Both the position numbers and the translations under genes were made by a program. Positions 51,345-61,626 of a stretch of 64,000 bases of DNA are shown in pieces. Each line of letters starts with the position of its first letter. Position 1 is the stretch's first letter. The notes below the pieces were generated by a model. The model was not told the DNA's origin. It made no database searches and was given only the letters and a program-made list of their open reading frames with translations. Source of the stretch: Oceanicola sp. 22II-s10i (GTDB lineage Bacteria; Pseudomonadota; Alphaproteobacteria; Rhodobacterales; Rhodobacteraceae); NCBI RefSeq assembly GCF_002210105.1, contig NZ_AQQU01000003.1:1-64000 (forward strand), read 5' to 3'.

Positions 51345-52199
51345 ATGACCAGCACAGCCCCGGTGACGAAACAGGTCGGCGATTTCCGCATCACCGCGCT
51401 GCAGGACGGCGCGATGATGGGCAACATCGGCCTGATGCCGGATTTCGACGAGGCCAAGGCGCAGGCCTATTGCGACCGGATGGGGGTGGAGTTCACGCGC
51501 AAGCGGATGACCTCGGTCAACTGCTTCGTGATCGAGGGGCCGGGCGGGACCGTTCTGGTCGACACCGGCTCGCCGCCCGATTTCAACAAGGACGCGGGCA
51601 AGTTCCCCGAAGCATTCGCGGCTGCCGGGTTCAAGCCCGAGGACATCGACACGCTGGTCCTGACGCACCTGCATGTCGATCACTGGGGCAACATGCTGCG
51701 CCGCGAGGATGGTGAGCCCTTCTTTCCCAGGGCCGAGGTGGTGGTCACGAAATCCGACTACGACTTCAACCACGACGACGCGATCTTTGCCGGGCTGAAC
51801 GAGGCGCGGCAGACCGCCGTGACCCGTGCCCGTGCCTGCTGCGCGCCCTACACGGGGCGGATGCGGCTGGTGGCGGACGATGCCGAGATCATGCCGGGCC
51901 TGACCTATGTCACAATGCCGGGCCATACGCCGGGCCATTCCGGGGTGCTGATCGAGAGCGGGGGCGAGGTGCTGTTCATCTTCGCCGACCTCGCGCATGC
52001 GTGGTTCTGGCAGGCGCCGTTCCCGGACTGGTCCGTGCTCTACGACCTCGACCAGAAGCAGGCGGCGGCCTCGCGCCGCAAGGCGCTGGCGCGGATCGTC
52101 GAGAACGGCTGGCCCTGCGCGGGCATGCACACGCCGTTCCCCGGCTGGTGCCGTGTCGAGCCGGATGGCGACGCTTGGCGCATCATCCCGGAAATCTGA
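51345..52199 (+). CDS. Metallo-beta-lactamase-fold hydrolase, lactonase-like
   Basis: 284 residues with AAGGGAGACAGGGAC before the ATG. Core MBL motifs: IEGPGGTVLVDTGSPPDF, TLVLTHLHVDHWGNMLRRED, VTMPGHTPGHSGVLIESGGE, FIFADLAHAWFWQAPFPDW. The HLHVDHWG motif and overall layout resemble AHL-lactonase or alkylsulfatase-like quorum-quenching relatives. No signal peptide. Stands alone between the tRNA and purM. Confidence 0.9.
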   Translation: MTSTAPVTKQVGDFRITALQDGAMMGNIGLMPDFDEAKAQAYCDRMGVEFTRKRMTSVNCFVIEGPGGTVLVDTGSPPDFNKDAGKFPEAFAAAGFKPEDIDTLVLTHLHVDHWGNMLRREDGEPFFPRAEVVVTKSDYDFNHDDAIFAGLNEARQTAVTRARACCAPYTGRMRLVADDAEIMPGLTYVTMPGHTPGHSGVLIESGGEVLFIFADLAHAWFWQAPFPDWSVLYDLDQKQAAASRRKALARIVENGWPCAGMHTPFPGWCRVEPDGDAWRIIPEI

Positions 52200-52285
52200 G
52201 CGCCGGAGGCCGCAGACCCCGCGCCGCCGGTGGACTCGCGGCCTGATCCGATCTATCGGAGGCGCGACACCACCGGAGGGCGGGA

Positions 52286-53341
52286 ATGAGCGGCACGGGC
52301 ACGGGCAAAAACGGCATCACCTATGCGGATGCGGGCGTGGATATCGACGCGGGCAACGCCCTTGTCGAGCGGATCAAGCCCGCCGCGAAACGCACCAACC
52401 GTCCCGGCACGATGTCCGGTCTCGGCGGCTTCGGCGCGCTGTTCGACCTCAAGGGGGCGGGCTACACCGATCCGATCCTCGTCGCCGCGACCGACGGCGT
52501 TGGCACCAAGCTGCGCATCGCCATCGACACCGGCCTCGTGGACGGCGTGGGCATCGACCTTGTCGCAATGTGCGTCAATGACCTGGTCTGCCAGGGTGCC
52601 GAGCCGCTGTTCTTCCTCGACTACTTCGCCACCGGCAAGCTGTCGGTCGACCACGCCGCGCGTGTGATCGAGGGCATCGCCGAGGGCTGCGTCCGCTCCG
52701 GCTGCGCGCTGATCGGCGGCGAGACGGCGGAAATGCCGGGCATGTATCCCGAGGGCGATTTCGACCTCGCCGGTTTTGCGGTCGGCGCGATGGAACGCGG
52801 CAGCGACCTGCCGCAGGGCGTCGCCTCGGGCGACGTGCTGCTCGGCATCGCGTCGAACGGCGTGCATTCCAACGGCTACAGCCTCGTCCGCAGGCTGGTC
52901 GAACGCTCCGGCCTCGGCTGGGATGCGGCCTGCCCATGGGGCGAGGGGACGCTGGGCGAGGCGCTGCTGGCGCCGACGACGCTCTACGTCAAAGGGGCCA
53001 TCGCGGCGGTCAAGGACGACTGCGTCAACGCGCTGGCGCACATCACCGGCGGCGGCCTGACCGAGAACCTGCCGCGCGTCCTGCCCGACGGGCTGGGGGC
53101 CGAGATCGACCTCGGCGCATGGCCGCTGCCGCCGATCTTCGGCTGGCTGGCCGAGCAGGGCGGCATCGACGAACGCGAACTGCTCAAGACCTTCAACTGC
53201 GGCATCGGCATGATCGCCGTGGTTCCCGCGGACAAGGTCGCCGCCGCCCGCGCGCATTTCGAGGCGGCGGGTCACGACGTGGCCGAGATCGGCCGGATCG
53301 CCGAAGGGCAGGGGGTCAGCTACCGGGGCGCGCTTCTTTGA
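52286..53341 (+). CDS. purM: Phosphoribosylformylglycinamidine cyclo-ligase (AIR synthetase)
   Basis: 351 residues with GGAGGGCGGGA upstream. It catalyses the ATP-dependent closure of FGAM to AIR in purine synthesis. Hallmarks: [78 protein letters not shown] and [15 protein letters not shown]. Overlaps purN by four bases (TTGA), so the two steps are coupled. Confidence 0.98.
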   Translation: MSGTGTGKNGITYADAGVDIDAGNALVERIKPAAKRTNRPGTMSGLGGFGALFDLKGAGYTDPILVAATDGVGTKLRIAIDTGLVDGVGIDLVAMCVNDLVCQGAEPLFFLDYFATGKLSVDHAARVIEGIAEGCVRSGCALIGGETAEMPGMYPEGDFDLAGFAVGAMERGSDLPQGVASGDVLLGIASNGVHSNGYSLVRRLVERSGLGWDAACPWGEGTLGEALLAPTTLYVKGAIAAVKDDCVNALAHITGGGLTENLPRVLPDGLGAEIDLGAWPLPPIFGWLAEQGGIDERELLKTFNCGIGMIAVVPADKVAAARAHFEAAGHDVAEIGRIAEGQGVSYRGALL

Positions 53342-53928
53342 AGCGTGTCGCCATCCTCGTCTCGGGCGGCGGGTCGAACATGGTCAAGCTGGTCGAAAGC
53401 ATGACCGGCGACCACCCCGCGCGTCCCGTTCTCGTCCTGTCGAACGACCCGGACGCGGCCGGTCTGGTCCGCGCCCGCGACATGGGTGTCGCCACCGCCG
53501 CCGTCAGCCACAAGCCGTTCAAGGGCGATCGCCCGGCCTTCGAGGCGGCGCTGTCGGAACCGCTTGAGGCGGCCCGGCCCGACATCGTCTGCCTCGCCGG
53601 TTTCATGCGGGTGCTGACCGAAGGCTTCGTCCGCCGCTGGCAGGGCCGGATGCTGAACATCCATCCCTCGCTGCTGCCGAAGTATCGCGGTCTGCACACC
53701 CACGCCCGCGCGATTGAGGCGGGCGAGACCGAGGCCGGCTGCACCGTCCATGAGGTGACGGCGGAACTGGACGACGGCCCGATCCTCGGACAGGCCCGTG
53801 TGCCGGTCCTGCCGGGCGACACGCCCGCCGCTTTGGCCGCCCGCGTTCTGGCGCAGGAACATCAACTCTACCCCGCCGTGCTGCGCCGATTCGCCTCCGG
53901 CGACCGCACGCCGCTTTACCTTCCCTAA
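53338..53928 (+). CDS. purN: Phosphoribosylglycinamide formyltransferase
   Basis: 196 residues from a TTG inside the purM stop (TTGA), giving the proper N-terminus [20 protein letters not shown]. It uses 10-formyl-THF to formylate GAR. Catalytic features: [20 protein letters not shown] (Asn, His), [20 protein letters not shown] (Asp). The frame extends upstream but only as a purM shadow. Confidence 0.97.
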   Translation: MKRVAILVSGGGSNMVKLVESMTGDHPARPVLVLSNDPDAAGLVRARDMGVATAAVSHKPFKGDRPAFEAALSEPLEAARPDIVCLAGFMRVLTEGFVRRWQGRMLNIHPSLLPKYRGLHTHARAIEAGETEAGCTVHEVTAELDDGPILGQARVPVLPGDTPAALAARVLAQEHQLYPAVLRRFASGDRTPLYLP

Positions 53929-54021
53929 GGTCCGCCTGCCGCAATCCTTCCCAAGCGAAGGAGTTTACGCTATGACGCCCGGACGCCGGGCGGGGACCGG
54001 CGACAACGATAACGGGTCCAT

Positions 54022-55179
54022 ATGAAGACTTTGACGACGACCGAGGAACTGGCAGCCTATTGCGCATCGGCAAAAGGGCAGCCCTATGTAACGGTCGATA
54101 CGGAGTTCCTGCGCGAACGGACGTATTATTCCCAGCTCTGCCTCGTTCAGCTGGCCCTGCCGGGCAAGGATGACAGCAACGCCGTTCTGGTCGATCCGCT
54201 GGCCGAGGGCATGTCGCTGGAACCGCTGCACGAGCTTTTCCGCGATACCTCCATCGTCAAGGTCTTCCACGCCGCGCGGCAGGATCTGGAGATTTTCCAG
54301 GTCGACGCGGGCGTGATCCCAGAACCGCTCTTCGACACGCAGGTCGCGGCGATGGTCTGCGGCTTCGGGGAACAGGTGGGCTACGAGACGCTGGTCAAGA
54401 AGATCGCCCGCCAGCAGCTCGACAAGTCCTCGCGCTTCACCGACTGGTCGCGCCGCCCGCTGACCGACGCCCAGAAGAAATACGCGCTGGCCGATGTCAC
54501 GCACCTGCGCCAGATCTACGAATTCCTCGACAAGCAGATCAAGTCGGCCGGTCGCGAGAAGTGGGTGGCCGAGGAGATGCAGATCCTCACCGATCCCGAA
54601 ACCTACATCGTCCACCCCGAGGATGCGTGGGAACGGGTCCGCACCCGCACGAATTCCGGCCGGTTTCTGGCGGTGCTGCGGGAACTTGCGCGCTTTCGTG
54701 AAAGCTATGCGCAAAGCCGCAACATCCCGCGCAACCGGGTCTACAAGGACGACGCGCTGGTCGAGCTGGCCTCGACCAAGCCGACCAGCCTGAACGACCT
54801 CGGCCGGTCCCGCCTGCTGCTGCGCGAGGCGCGCAAGGGCGACATCGCCGACGGCATCCTCGCCGCCGTCAAGGCCGGGAACGACTGCCCGCCCGAGGAC
54901 TTCCCAAAGGTCGACACCAGCCGCGACAAGATGCAGGTGAACCCGGCCCTGGCCGACCTGCTGCGCGTCCTTCTGAAGGCGAAAAGCGATGCCTCCGGCG
55001 TCGCTGCGCGGCTGATCGCGCCGACCTCGGATCTCGACGCGATTGCTGCGGGCTACCGCGACGTGCCCGCGCTGTCGGGCTGGCGGCACGAGGTCTTCGG
55101 CGCGGATGCGCTGCGGCTCTGCAAGGGCGAGGTCGGGCTGGCGGCCCGTGGCGCCCAGGTGGAAATCTTCGAACTCTGA
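54022..55179 (+). CDS. rnd: Ribonuclease D
   Basis: 385 residues. The DEDD 3'-5' exonuclease domain is complete: YVTVDTEFLRERTYYSQLCL (first Asp/Glu), FHAARQDLEIFQVDAGVIPE (second Asp), DAQKKYALADVTHLRQIYEF (Tyr and Asp). An HRDC domain follows (ALDELASTK region, residues 210-290). It trims tRNA precursors. Stands alone. Confidence 0.96.
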   Translation: MKTLTTTEELAAYCASAKGQPYVTVDTEFLRERTYYSQLCLVQLALPGKDDSNAVLVDPLAEGMSLEPLHELFRDTSIVKVFHAARQDLEIFQVDAGVIPEPLFDTQVAAMVCGFGEQVGYETLVKKIARQQLDKSSRFTDWSRRPLTDAQKKYALADVTHLRQIYEFLDKQIKSAGREKWVAEEMQILTDPETYIVHPEDAWERVRTRTNSGRFLAVLRELARFRESYAQSRNIPRNRVYKDDALVELASTKPTSLNDLGRSRLLLREARKGDIADGILAAVKAGNDCPPEDFPKVDTSRDKMQVNPALADLLRVLLKAKSDASGVAARLIAPTSDLDAIAAGYRDVPALSGWRHEVFGADALRLCKGEVGLAARGAQVEIFEL

Positions 55180-55203
55180 CGGTCGCGCGGGCGGCCTTCC
55201 GGC

Positions 55204-55701
55204 TCAGCGCCGGACGGTCATCACGTTGCGCACGCCCGCGACGCGGATGGTCCGCACCTCGCGCAGCACCTCGTCCGACACGTAATGCGCGGCGGTGATC
55301 CGGCGGGTCTGCACCGGGCCCACGACGGCAAAGCGCCGCGCGGTCTTGCGAGCCTTCAGCGTATAGGCCAGCACCCCGTCGACCGCCTCGTCGCCTTCGG
55401 TGTCCGGATCGACCTTCACCTCGTAGGCGCCCTGGTAGTCGGCCACGCCCTCGACGCGGATGATCGCGCCGCCGGGGATACGCTCCACGGTCAGGCCGGT
55501 GATCTGGTCCACCGGCGTGCCGGCATAGACACGCGGCTGGCGGCGCAGCGAAAAGCCCGACGACTCGGGGATCAGCGGGTTCGCATCCGCGCGCGGCGTC
55601 GACCGGGCCCCGCCGAACCAGTTCATCGGATTCAGCCGCGACCCGCCGCATCCGGCCAGAAGCGTGGAAGAGATCAGCAGCAGGGCGATGGTCTTGCGCA
55701 T
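55204..55701 (-). CDS. Conserved lipoprotein
   Basis: 165 residues from the ATG at 55701. Signal peptide MRKTIALLLISSTLLAGCGG with lipobox LLAGC, cysteine at 19. The mature part (LNPMNWFGGARS; PVDQITGLTVERIPGGAIIR; YQGAYEVKV; VLREVRTIRVAGVRNVMTVR) is a small beta domain known in Rhodobacterales as a family of unknown role. It is divergent from sufE and convergent with rnd. Confidence 0.85.
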   Translation of the reverse strand: MRKTIALLLISSTLLAGCGGSRLNPMNWFGGARSTPRADANPLIPESSGFSLRRQPRVYAGTPVDQITGLTVERIPGGAIIRVEGVADYQGAYEVKVDPDTEGDEAVDGVLAYTLKARKTARRFAVVGPVQTRRITAAHYVSDEVLREVRTIRVAGVRNVMTVRR

Positions 55702-55846
55702 TCGTGGCCGGCCTTTGCGTCGCGTGGTCCCCATGGGGTTAACCGATCGGCACGGCGTTGAAAAGCGGCAAGGCGCCCCATTTGCCACTCCCCTCTGGAC
55801 CTCGGCCCCCGGTGCGCATACCTCGGGGCGGAACAGGGGGATGCGC

Positions 55847-56257
55847 ATGGCACAGGACGCCTTCGAAGACATCGTCGCGGATTTCGAGTTCCTCGAGGAC
55901 TGGGAAGACCGCTATCGCCACGTGATCGAACTGGGCAAGGCCATGCCGCCGCTCGACGACGCGCTGAAATCGCCCGCGACCAAGGTCGACGGCTGCGCCA
56001 GCCAGGTCTGGCTGCATCCCAGGATCGAGGGCGGCACCTTCACCTTCGACGGCGACAGCGACGCGCTGATCGTTCGCGGCCTCATCGCCGTCCTGCGCGC
56101 GCTCTACAACGATCTGCCGGTGGCCGAGGTCCCCAAGGTGGATGCCGGTGGCCAACTCGCCCGCCTCTCGCTGCAGGATCACCTCTCCGCACAGCGCTCC
56201 AACGGCCTGCGCGCGATGATCGCCCGTATCCGCGAAACCGCCGCCGCAGCAGCCTGA
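55847..56257 (+). CDS. sufE: SufE-family cysteine desulfurase activator
   Basis: 136 residues from the ATG at 55847. It accepts sulfur from SufS for iron-sulfur cluster assembly. The sulfur-accepting cysteine is in KSPATKVDGCASQVWLHPRI (about 50), with the fold-defining FEFLEDWEDRYRHVIELGKA and LIAVLRALYNDLPVAEVPKV. The suf operon itself is not in the window. Confidence 0.95.
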   Translation: MAQDAFEDIVADFEFLEDWEDRYRHVIELGKAMPPLDDALKSPATKVDGCASQVWLHPRIEGGTFTFDGDSDALIVRGLIAVLRALYNDLPVAEVPKVDAGGQLARLSLQDHLSAQRSNGLRAMIARIRETAAAAA

Positions 56258-56278
56258 CGCCCAATTCCGGGCGCGGAT

Positions 56279-56383
56279 CCCCTGCTTCTTCTGGTTCCAA
56301 ATACTTCGGGGGAGTCGCGGCCTTCAGGCCGCGGCGGGGGCAGAGCCCCCACTTGGGCGCGGGGCGCGCCAGCCCCGCGCAAC
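56279..56383 (+). repeat. Structured intergenic repeat, copy 1
   Basis: Begins CCCCTGCTTCTTCTGG, then AAATACTTCGGGGGAGTC, a hairpin (GCGGCC-TTCA-GGCCGC), GGGGGCAGAGCCCCC and a GCGCGGGGC hairpin. It starts 22 bases after the sufE stop, between convergent genes. A matching inverted copy lies at 61525. It may serve as a transcription end or RNA processing element. Confidence 0.8.
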
Positions 56384-56426
56384 CCCGCCCGGCAACATCA
56401 CCCGGACGGGACACCGCGCACCTGCG

Positions 56427-56981
56427 TCACTCCGTGACGGTGACGCTTTCCATCCGGTCCGGCTCGCCCACGACCTGGCCGTTCCCGCCCTGGCCGCGCT
56501 TGATCGCGTCGATCACGTCCATGCCTTCCGTCACGCGCCCGACGACCGTGTACTGGCCGTTCAGATGCGGGGCGGGGGCGAACATGATGAAGAACTGCGA
56601 ATTGGCGCTGTCGGGATCCTGCGAGCGCGCCATGCCGACCGTGCCGCGCTCGAACGGCACGTCCGAGAATTCGGCCTTCAGGTCCGTCTCGGACGATCCG
56701 CCCATCCCGGCGCGGCGCATGTCGCCGCCCTGTTTCGCGAACTCCACATCGCCGGTCTGGGCCATGAAGCCCTCGATCACGCGGTGGAAATAGACGCCGT
56801 CATAGGCCCCCGCCTCGGCCAGCGCCTTCAGCCGCGCCGCATGCGCGGGCGCGACATCCTCGGCCAGCTCGATATGGACGGTGCCGTTCGCCTCGCCCCG
56901 GATCTCGATGTCGAGACCGGCGGCAAGGGCGGGCAGGGCGGGCAGCCCTGCCAGAACCAGTGCAAGCGCGACCTTACGCAT
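56427..56981 (-). CDS. ppiA: Periplasmic peptidyl-prolyl isomerase (cyclophilin)
   Basis: 184 residues with a signal peptide (KVALALVLAGLPALPALA). Cyclophilin core: YFHRVIEGFMAQTGDVEF, ERGTVGMARSQDPDSANSQF, FIMFAPAPHLNGQYTVVGRV. It accelerates proline isomerisation in exported proteins. Overlaps the cytosolic paralogue by 8 bases, so a tandem pair from one transcript supplies both compartments. Confidence 0.94.
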   Translation of the reverse strand: MRKVALALVLAGLPALPALAAGLDIEIRGEANGTVHIELAEDVAPAHAARLKALAEAGAYDGVYFHRVIEGFMAQTGDVEFAKQGGDMRRAGMGGSSETDLKAEFSDVPFERGTVGMARSQDPDSANSQFFIMFAPAPHLNGQYTVVGRVTEGMDVIDAIKRGQGGNGQVVGEPDRMESVTVTE

Positions 56982-57480
56982 CTGCCGCCACCTTGACCGA
57001 GATCATCCGGTCCGGGCTCATCGGCGGCTCGCCGCGGACGATCTTGTCCACGTGCTCCATGCCCGACACGACGCGGCCATAGACCGTGTACTGCCCGTTC
57101 AGGAAGTGGTTGTCCTTGAAGTTGATGAAGAACTGCGAGTTGGCCGAGTTCGGGTTCTGCGACCGGGCCGCGCCCAGCGTCCCGCGGTCATGCGGCAGGC
57201 GCGAGAATTCGGCCGGCAGGTCCGGCAGATCCGACCCGCCCGTGCCCGCGCGTCGGATGTTGAAGTCGTTTTCCATGTTGGCGAACTGCACGTCGCCGGT
57301 CTGGGCCATGAAGCCGTCGATCACCCGGTGAAAGGCCACGTTGTCATAGGCGCCCGAGCGCGCCAGTTCCTTCATCCGCTCGCTGTGCTGGGGTGCCACG
57401 TCGGGCAGCAGCTCGATGACGACGGTGCCGTCCTTCAGCTCCATCAGGATGGTGTTCTCGGGGTCCTTGTAATCGGCCAT
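56974..57480 (-). CDS. ppiB: Cytosolic peptidyl-prolyl isomerase (cyclophilin)
   Basis: 168 residues without signal peptide. Core motifs: FHRVIDGFMAQTGDVQFANM, HDRGTLGAARSQNPNSANSQ, FFINFKDNHFLNGQYTVYGR. First gene of the tandem cyclophilin pair; divergent from pgk. Confidence 0.95.
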   Translation of the reverse strand: MADYKDPENTILMELKDGTVVIELLPDVAPQHSERMKELARSGAYDNVAFHRVIDGFMAQTGDVQFANMENDFNIRRAGTGGSDLPDLPAEFSRLPHDRGTLGAARSQNPNSANSQFFINFKDNHFLNGQYTVYGRVVSGMEHVDKIVRGEPPMSPDRMISVKVAADA

Positions 57481-57633
57481 CGCGGCGCTCCTTTGACGTA
57501 TGGAAACACACTATAAACGAGTGTTTGCGCTACCCCTAAGGCCTGCGGCCCATTTTGCCAAGGTGCCCCTGTTGACCCTTCCGCGATCACCCGCCATGAA
57601 GCGCGCGGACATTGGGCTTCAAGGGATTGGAAC

Positions 57634-58818
57634 ATGGGCTGGAAGACGCTGGACGAGATGGATCTCGCGGGCAAACGGGTTCTCTGCCGCGTGGATATCA
57701 ACGTCCCGGTGGACAAGGGCAAAGTCACTGACGACACCCGCATCCGGCGCATCGTTCCGACCGTGCTCGACATCCTCGCCAGGGGCGGCAAGCCCGTCCT
57801 GATCGCCCATTTCGACCGCCCCAAGGGCAAGGTCGTGCCGGAAATGAGCCTGCGGGTCACGCTGCCCGCCCTGCGCGCCGCGCTTGGCCGGTCCGTGACC
57901 TTCGTCGAAACCCTTGAAGCGCTCGAGGCCGGGACCGAGGAACAGGGCGAGGCCGATGTCCTGCTGCTGGAAAACATCCGCTTCCATCCCGGCGAGGAAA
58001 AGAACGATCCCGACTTCTGTGCCCGTCTGGCCGGGCTCGGCGACATCTACTGCAACGATGCCTTTTCCGCCGCGCACCGTGCCCATGCCTCGACCGAGGG
58101 CGTCGCGCGTCTGCTGCCCTCCTGCGCGGGCCGTCTGATGCAGGCGGAACTCGAGGCGCTCGAGGCCGCGCTCGGCACGCCGAAACGGCCGGTGGTGGCA
58201 GTGGTCGGCGGGGCCAAGGTGTCGACCAAGCTCGACCTGCTGGGCAACCTCGTCGAAAAGGTCGACCACCTCGTGATCGGCGGCGGCATGGCCAACACTT
58301 TTCTCGCCGCGCGGGGCATCGACGTCGGCAAGTCGCTGTGTGAACACGAAATGACCGAGACGGCCGAGCAGATCCGCCTCAAGGCGCTGGATCTGGGCTG
58401 CAACATCGTCCTTCCCTCGGACGTGGTGGTCGCGCGCGAGTTCAAGGCCGGGGCCGAGAACGAGACGGTTCCGGCGACGGAATGCCCCGACGACGCGATG
58501 ATCCTCGATGCCGGGCCCGAGGCCGTGAAACGGATCGAGGACCTGTTCGCGGGCGCCGCCACGGTGATCTGGAACGGCCCCCTCGGCGCGTTCGAGATCG
58601 AGCCCTTCGACACCGCCACCAACGCGGCGGCCCGTGCGGCGGCCCTGCTGACCAAGGCGGGCAAGCTGATCTCGGTCGCGGGCGGCGGCGACACGGTCGC
58701 GGCGCTGAACAAGGCCGGCGCGGCCGAGGCGTTCACCTATGTCTCGACGGCGGGCGGGGCCTTCCTCGAATGGATGGAAGGCAAGACCCTGCCGGGCGTC
58801 GCCGCGCTCGAGGGCTGA
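57634..58818 (+). CDS. pgk: Phosphoglycerate kinase
   Basis: 394 residues, normal length, with AAGGGATTGGAAC before the ATG. It converts 1,3-bisphosphoglycerate and ADP to 3-phosphoglycerate and ATP. Motifs: [105 protein letters not shown]. Confidence 0.98.
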   Translation: MGWKTLDEMDLAGKRVLCRVDINVPVDKGKVTDDTRIRRIVPTVLDILARGGKPVLIAHFDRPKGKVVPEMSLRVTLPALRAALGRSVTFVETLEALEAGTEEQGEADVLLLENIRFHPGEEKNDPDFCARLAGLGDIYCNDAFSAAHRAHASTEGVARLLPSCAGRLMQAELEALEAALGTPKRPVVAVVGGAKVSTKLDLLGNLVEKVDHLVIGGGMANTFLAARGIDVGKSLCEHEMTETAEQIRLKALDLGCNIVLPSDVVVAREFKAGAENETVPATECPDDAMILDAGPEAVKRIEDLFAGAATVIWNGPLGAFEIEPFDTATNAAARAAALLTKAGKLISVAGGGDTVAALNKAGAAEAFTYVSTAGGAFLEWMEGKTLPGVAALEG

Positions 58819-58892
58819 TCGCCGGACTTGATCCGGACGGCCCTCAGGGTGTTTGATGAACGCATTCCTCCAGCGAAAGGGATGCTTTCATC

Positions 58893-60500
58893 ATGCGATT
58901 TTACCCGACCATTACCGCCGCGCTGACTGCGGCCTTCATTATTTCCCCCGCCGCGCAGGTGCAGGCGCAGGATGGTCCCAGCCTGTGGGACATCATCAAG
59001 CCGGAACGGCTGATCGAACGCGCGGTCCAGACCGGGATCATGGCGCTTCGGACCCAGATGGACGTGGTCTATGGCGACATGACCGTATCGCCCATGACCG
59101 GCGAACTGCGGCTGAGCGACGTGACGCTCTATCCGCCCGTGCCATGGCAGACCAAGGAATTCTGCACCGTCACGCTCGACCGGCTGACCTTGCGCTCCGC
59201 CGCGCTGGACGAGGTCGACCGGATGCGTTTCGTGGGTCTCGCCTCCGGCGTGTCGGTGTCGCCCGACTGTCTCGACCTGCCGGTTCGGGCGATGGCCGGG
59301 GGGATCGGGCTGGTCGGAACGATCCGGGTGCCCACGGTGACGGTGGATCTGGATTACGATGTGCCCTCGGGCGGGGCGTTCGTGCATATGCGGGCGATGA
59401 TCGACGGCTTTGCCGCGGCCGACCTGACCGCCGATTTCGACTACCTCTGGTTCGAGGATGACGAACCCCGCGATCCGATCCCGGTGGCCTACCTGAAATC
59501 CGCGGCGCTCGGGCTGGAAAACCTCGGGGGCTGGGACAGCGTCAAGGGCTTCCTGCCGCCGCCGCTGCTCGATCCCCAGACGGCCGGGCAGGCGGCCGTG
59601 CAGTTCCTGCAGTCCGCAATGATCGGCCTGACCGTCGACGCGCCGGAATGGGCGGACACGCAGACCGCCGTCCTGAACTCGGTCTCGACGACCTGGGCGG
59701 CCTTCCTCGCGGACCCGCGGGCGATATATCTGGACACCGGTTTCGATCCGGCGGAACCCGTCTACCTCGATCTTGAGACTTATGACGACGAAGGACCGGG
59801 CCGCGCGCTGATCGACCTGCAGCCCCGACTGGGGCTGCGCCCGATGCAATCGGCGCCGGCACTCTTGCCGGCGGCCCTCGTTGGGCAGGCGATGAACGAT
59901 GCCTCGACCCTCTCCGAGGCCGACCGCCGCAAGCTGGGCCTCGCGTTCCTCACCGGCACGGGCGTGCCGCGTCACGTCGCCTTTGGCACGTCGCTCCTGA
60001 CGCCGCTGGCGGACAAGGGCGATGGCGAGGCGGCGCTGGCACTGGCCAGGAGCACGGCGGGCACGGATGACGAACAGGCCTACAAGCTGGCGATGATCGC
60101 CGGGGCCACCCGGACCAAGGGCGCGGTCGCCGTGCTGGACGATATCGAGGCCCGGCTGGGGTTCGAGGACATCCTGCGCATCCAGTTCGACATGGTGGGC
60201 AAGGTCGATCACCCGGTCGAGCCCCTGCAGACCGTGGCGGGCATCCGCGAACAGGCGGTGGCGCGGGCGACGGGCGAGGGGGTGCTGCGATCCTACAGCA
60301 TAGCCGCGCTGTGGTCCGGGCTGGGGGCCGCGCTCGGCGATGCGGAAAGCGCGCTGATGCTGGAGCTCATGGACGAACGCGCGCGGCTGGCCGGACCCGA
60401 GGCGCAGGCACTGTGGCGCAAGACGTCGGACGAGGCCGCGGTTCTGGGGCTGCGGGCCTGGTCGCAGATGGACCTGCCCGGTCGATATACCCCGCAATAA
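58893..60500 (+). CDS. Periplasmic conserved hypothetical protein
   Basis: 535 residues; ATG with AAAGGGA. Signal peptide ITAALTAAFIISPAAQVQAQ, then a beta-rich N-terminal half (DMTVSPMTGELRLSDVTLYP; VRAMAGGIGLVGTIRVPTVT) and a helical C-terminal half with SEL1-like character (FLTGTGVPRHVAFGTSLLTP; AALALARSTAGTDDEQAYKL). Probably an envelope protein restricted to Rhodobacterales; function unknown. Between pgk and the aldolase, ended by a terminator. Confidence 0.85.
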   Translation: MRFYPTITAALTAAFIISPAAQVQAQDGPSLWDIIKPERLIERAVQTGIMALRTQMDVVYGDMTVSPMTGELRLSDVTLYPPVPWQTKEFCTVTLDRLTLRSAALDEVDRMRFVGLASGVSVSPDCLDLPVRAMAGGIGLVGTIRVPTVTVDLDYDVPSGGAFVHMRAMIDGFAAADLTADFDYLWFEDDEPRDPIPVAYLKSAALGLENLGGWDSVKGFLPPPLLDPQTAGQAAVQFLQSAMIGLTVDAPEWADTQTAVLNSVSTTWAAFLADPRAIYLDTGFDPAEPVYLDLETYDDEGPGRALIDLQPRLGLRPMQSAPALLPAALVGQAMNDASTLSEADRRKLGLAFLTGTGVPRHVAFGTSLLTPLADKGDGEAALALARSTAGTDDEQAYKLAMIAGATRTKGAVAVLDDIEARLGFEDILRIQFDMVGKVDHPVEPLQTVAGIREQAVARATGEGVLRSYSIAALWSGLGAALGDAESALMLELMDERARLAGPEAQALWRKTSDEAAVLGLRAWSQMDLPGRYTPQ

Positions 60501-60567
60501 CGGGGGGCATCGCGTTAGCGCCACCAGAATTGCATCCCCGTCGCCCGTCGCCTAGAACCGGCGCGGG

Positions 60568-60599
60568 CGGGCGCGCAGGCTCCGTGCGCCCGGATTTTT
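60568..60599 (+). terminator. Intrinsic terminator
   Basis: CGGGCGC (60568-60574) and GCGCCCG (60586-60592) with an 11-base loop, followed by GATTTTT. It closes the 58893 gene before the aldolase. Confidence 0.75.
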
Positions 60600-60623
60600 C
60601 ACAGGGATTCAGGCGAAAAGATC

Positions 60624-61517
60624 ATGGCGAACGCGAAACAGGCAGACCAGATGCGCAACGGCGGCGGCTTTGTCGCCGCCCTCGACCAGAGCGGCGGCTC
60701 CACCCCCAAGGCGCTGAAGCTCTACGGGATCGAGGAAAGCGCCTATTCCTCGGATGCCGAGATGTACGGCCTGATCCACGAGATGCGGACCCGGATCATC
60801 AAGTCGCCTGCCTTCACCGGCGAGAAGGTGCTGGGCGCGATCCTGTTCGAACGCACGATGGACGGCGAGATCGACGGGATCCCGGTCGCGGAATACCTGT
60901 GGGACAAGCGCGGCGTCGTGCCGTTCCTGAAGGTCGACAAGGGGCTGGCCGACGATGCGGGCGGCGTGCAGGTGATGAAGGCGATGCCCGATCTCGATGC
61001 GCTGCTGGAAAAGGCCGTGTCCAAGGGGATTTTCGGCACCAAGATGCGGTCGGTGATCAACGCGGCCACCAAGGACGGTATCGCGCAGGTCGTGGCCCAG
61101 CAGTTCGAGGTCGGCAAGCAGATCCTCGGCCACGGGCTGGTGCCGATCATCGAGCCTGAGGTGACGATCTCGATCGCCGACAAGGCCGAAGCCGAGGACA
61201 TCCTGCGCGACGCCATCGCGGCGGAACTGGACCGGCTGGCGCCCGACCAGGACGTGATGCTGAAACTGACGCTGCCCGAAACGGCGAACCATTATGCCTC
61301 GCTGATCGCGCATCCCCGCGTGCTGCGCGTCGTGGCCCTGTCGGGCGGGTATTCGCGCGAGGAGGCGAACCGCCGCCTGTCCGAGAACGCGGGCATGATC
61401 GCGTCCTTCAGCCGCGCGCTTACCGAGGGGCTGTCGGCGCAGCAGTCGGACACGGATTTCGACGCGACGCTGGCGCAGACAATCGACGAGATCCACCAGG
61501 CGTCGATCGCGGGCTGA
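60624..61517 (+). CDS. fda: Class I fructose-bisphosphate aldolase
   Basis: 297 residues. Schiff-base type aldolase, metal independent. Motifs: [82 protein letters not shown] (Glu), [18 protein letters not shown] (catalytic Lys), [18 protein letters not shown]. Completes triose/hexose interconversion near pgk. Followed by the second structured repeat. Confidence 0.95.
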   Translation: MANAKQADQMRNGGGFVAALDQSGGSTPKALKLYGIEESAYSSDAEMYGLIHEMRTRIIKSPAFTGEKVLGAILFERTMDGEIDGIPVAEYLWDKRGVVPFLKVDKGLADDAGGVQVMKAMPDLDALLEKAVSKGIFGTKMRSVINAATKDGIAQVVAQQFEVGKQILGHGLVPIIEPEVTISIADKAEAEDILRDAIAAELDRLAPDQDVMLKLTLPETANHYASLIAHPRVLRVVALSGGYSREEANRRLSENAGMIASFSRALTEGLSAQQSDTDFDATLAQTIDEIHQASIAG

Positions 61518-61524
61518 TGCGCGG

Positions 61525-61626
61525 TTGCGCGGGGCCGGGGGCCCCGCGCCGAAGAGGGGGCTCTGCCCCCGCCGGCCCGTTCCGGGCCGACTCCCCCGAA
61601 GTATTTCTGACCAGAAGAAGCAGGGG
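61525..61626 (-). repeat. Structured intergenic repeat, copy 2 (inverted)
   Basis: Read on the minus strand it gives CCCCTGCTTCTTCTGG, AAATACTTCGGGGGAGTC, a hairpin (CGGCCCG-GAA-CGGGCCG), GGGGGCAGAGCCCCC and GCGCGGGGCC. Outside the hairpin arms it matches copy 1 almost throughout, and the arms differ in a compensatory way. Starts 8 bases after the aldolase stop. Confidence 0.8.

Noticed and set aside
58819-58892. CCGGA-CTTGA-TCCGG hairpin after pgk as terminator
   Set aside because: The stem is only five bases with no T-run, too weak to call.
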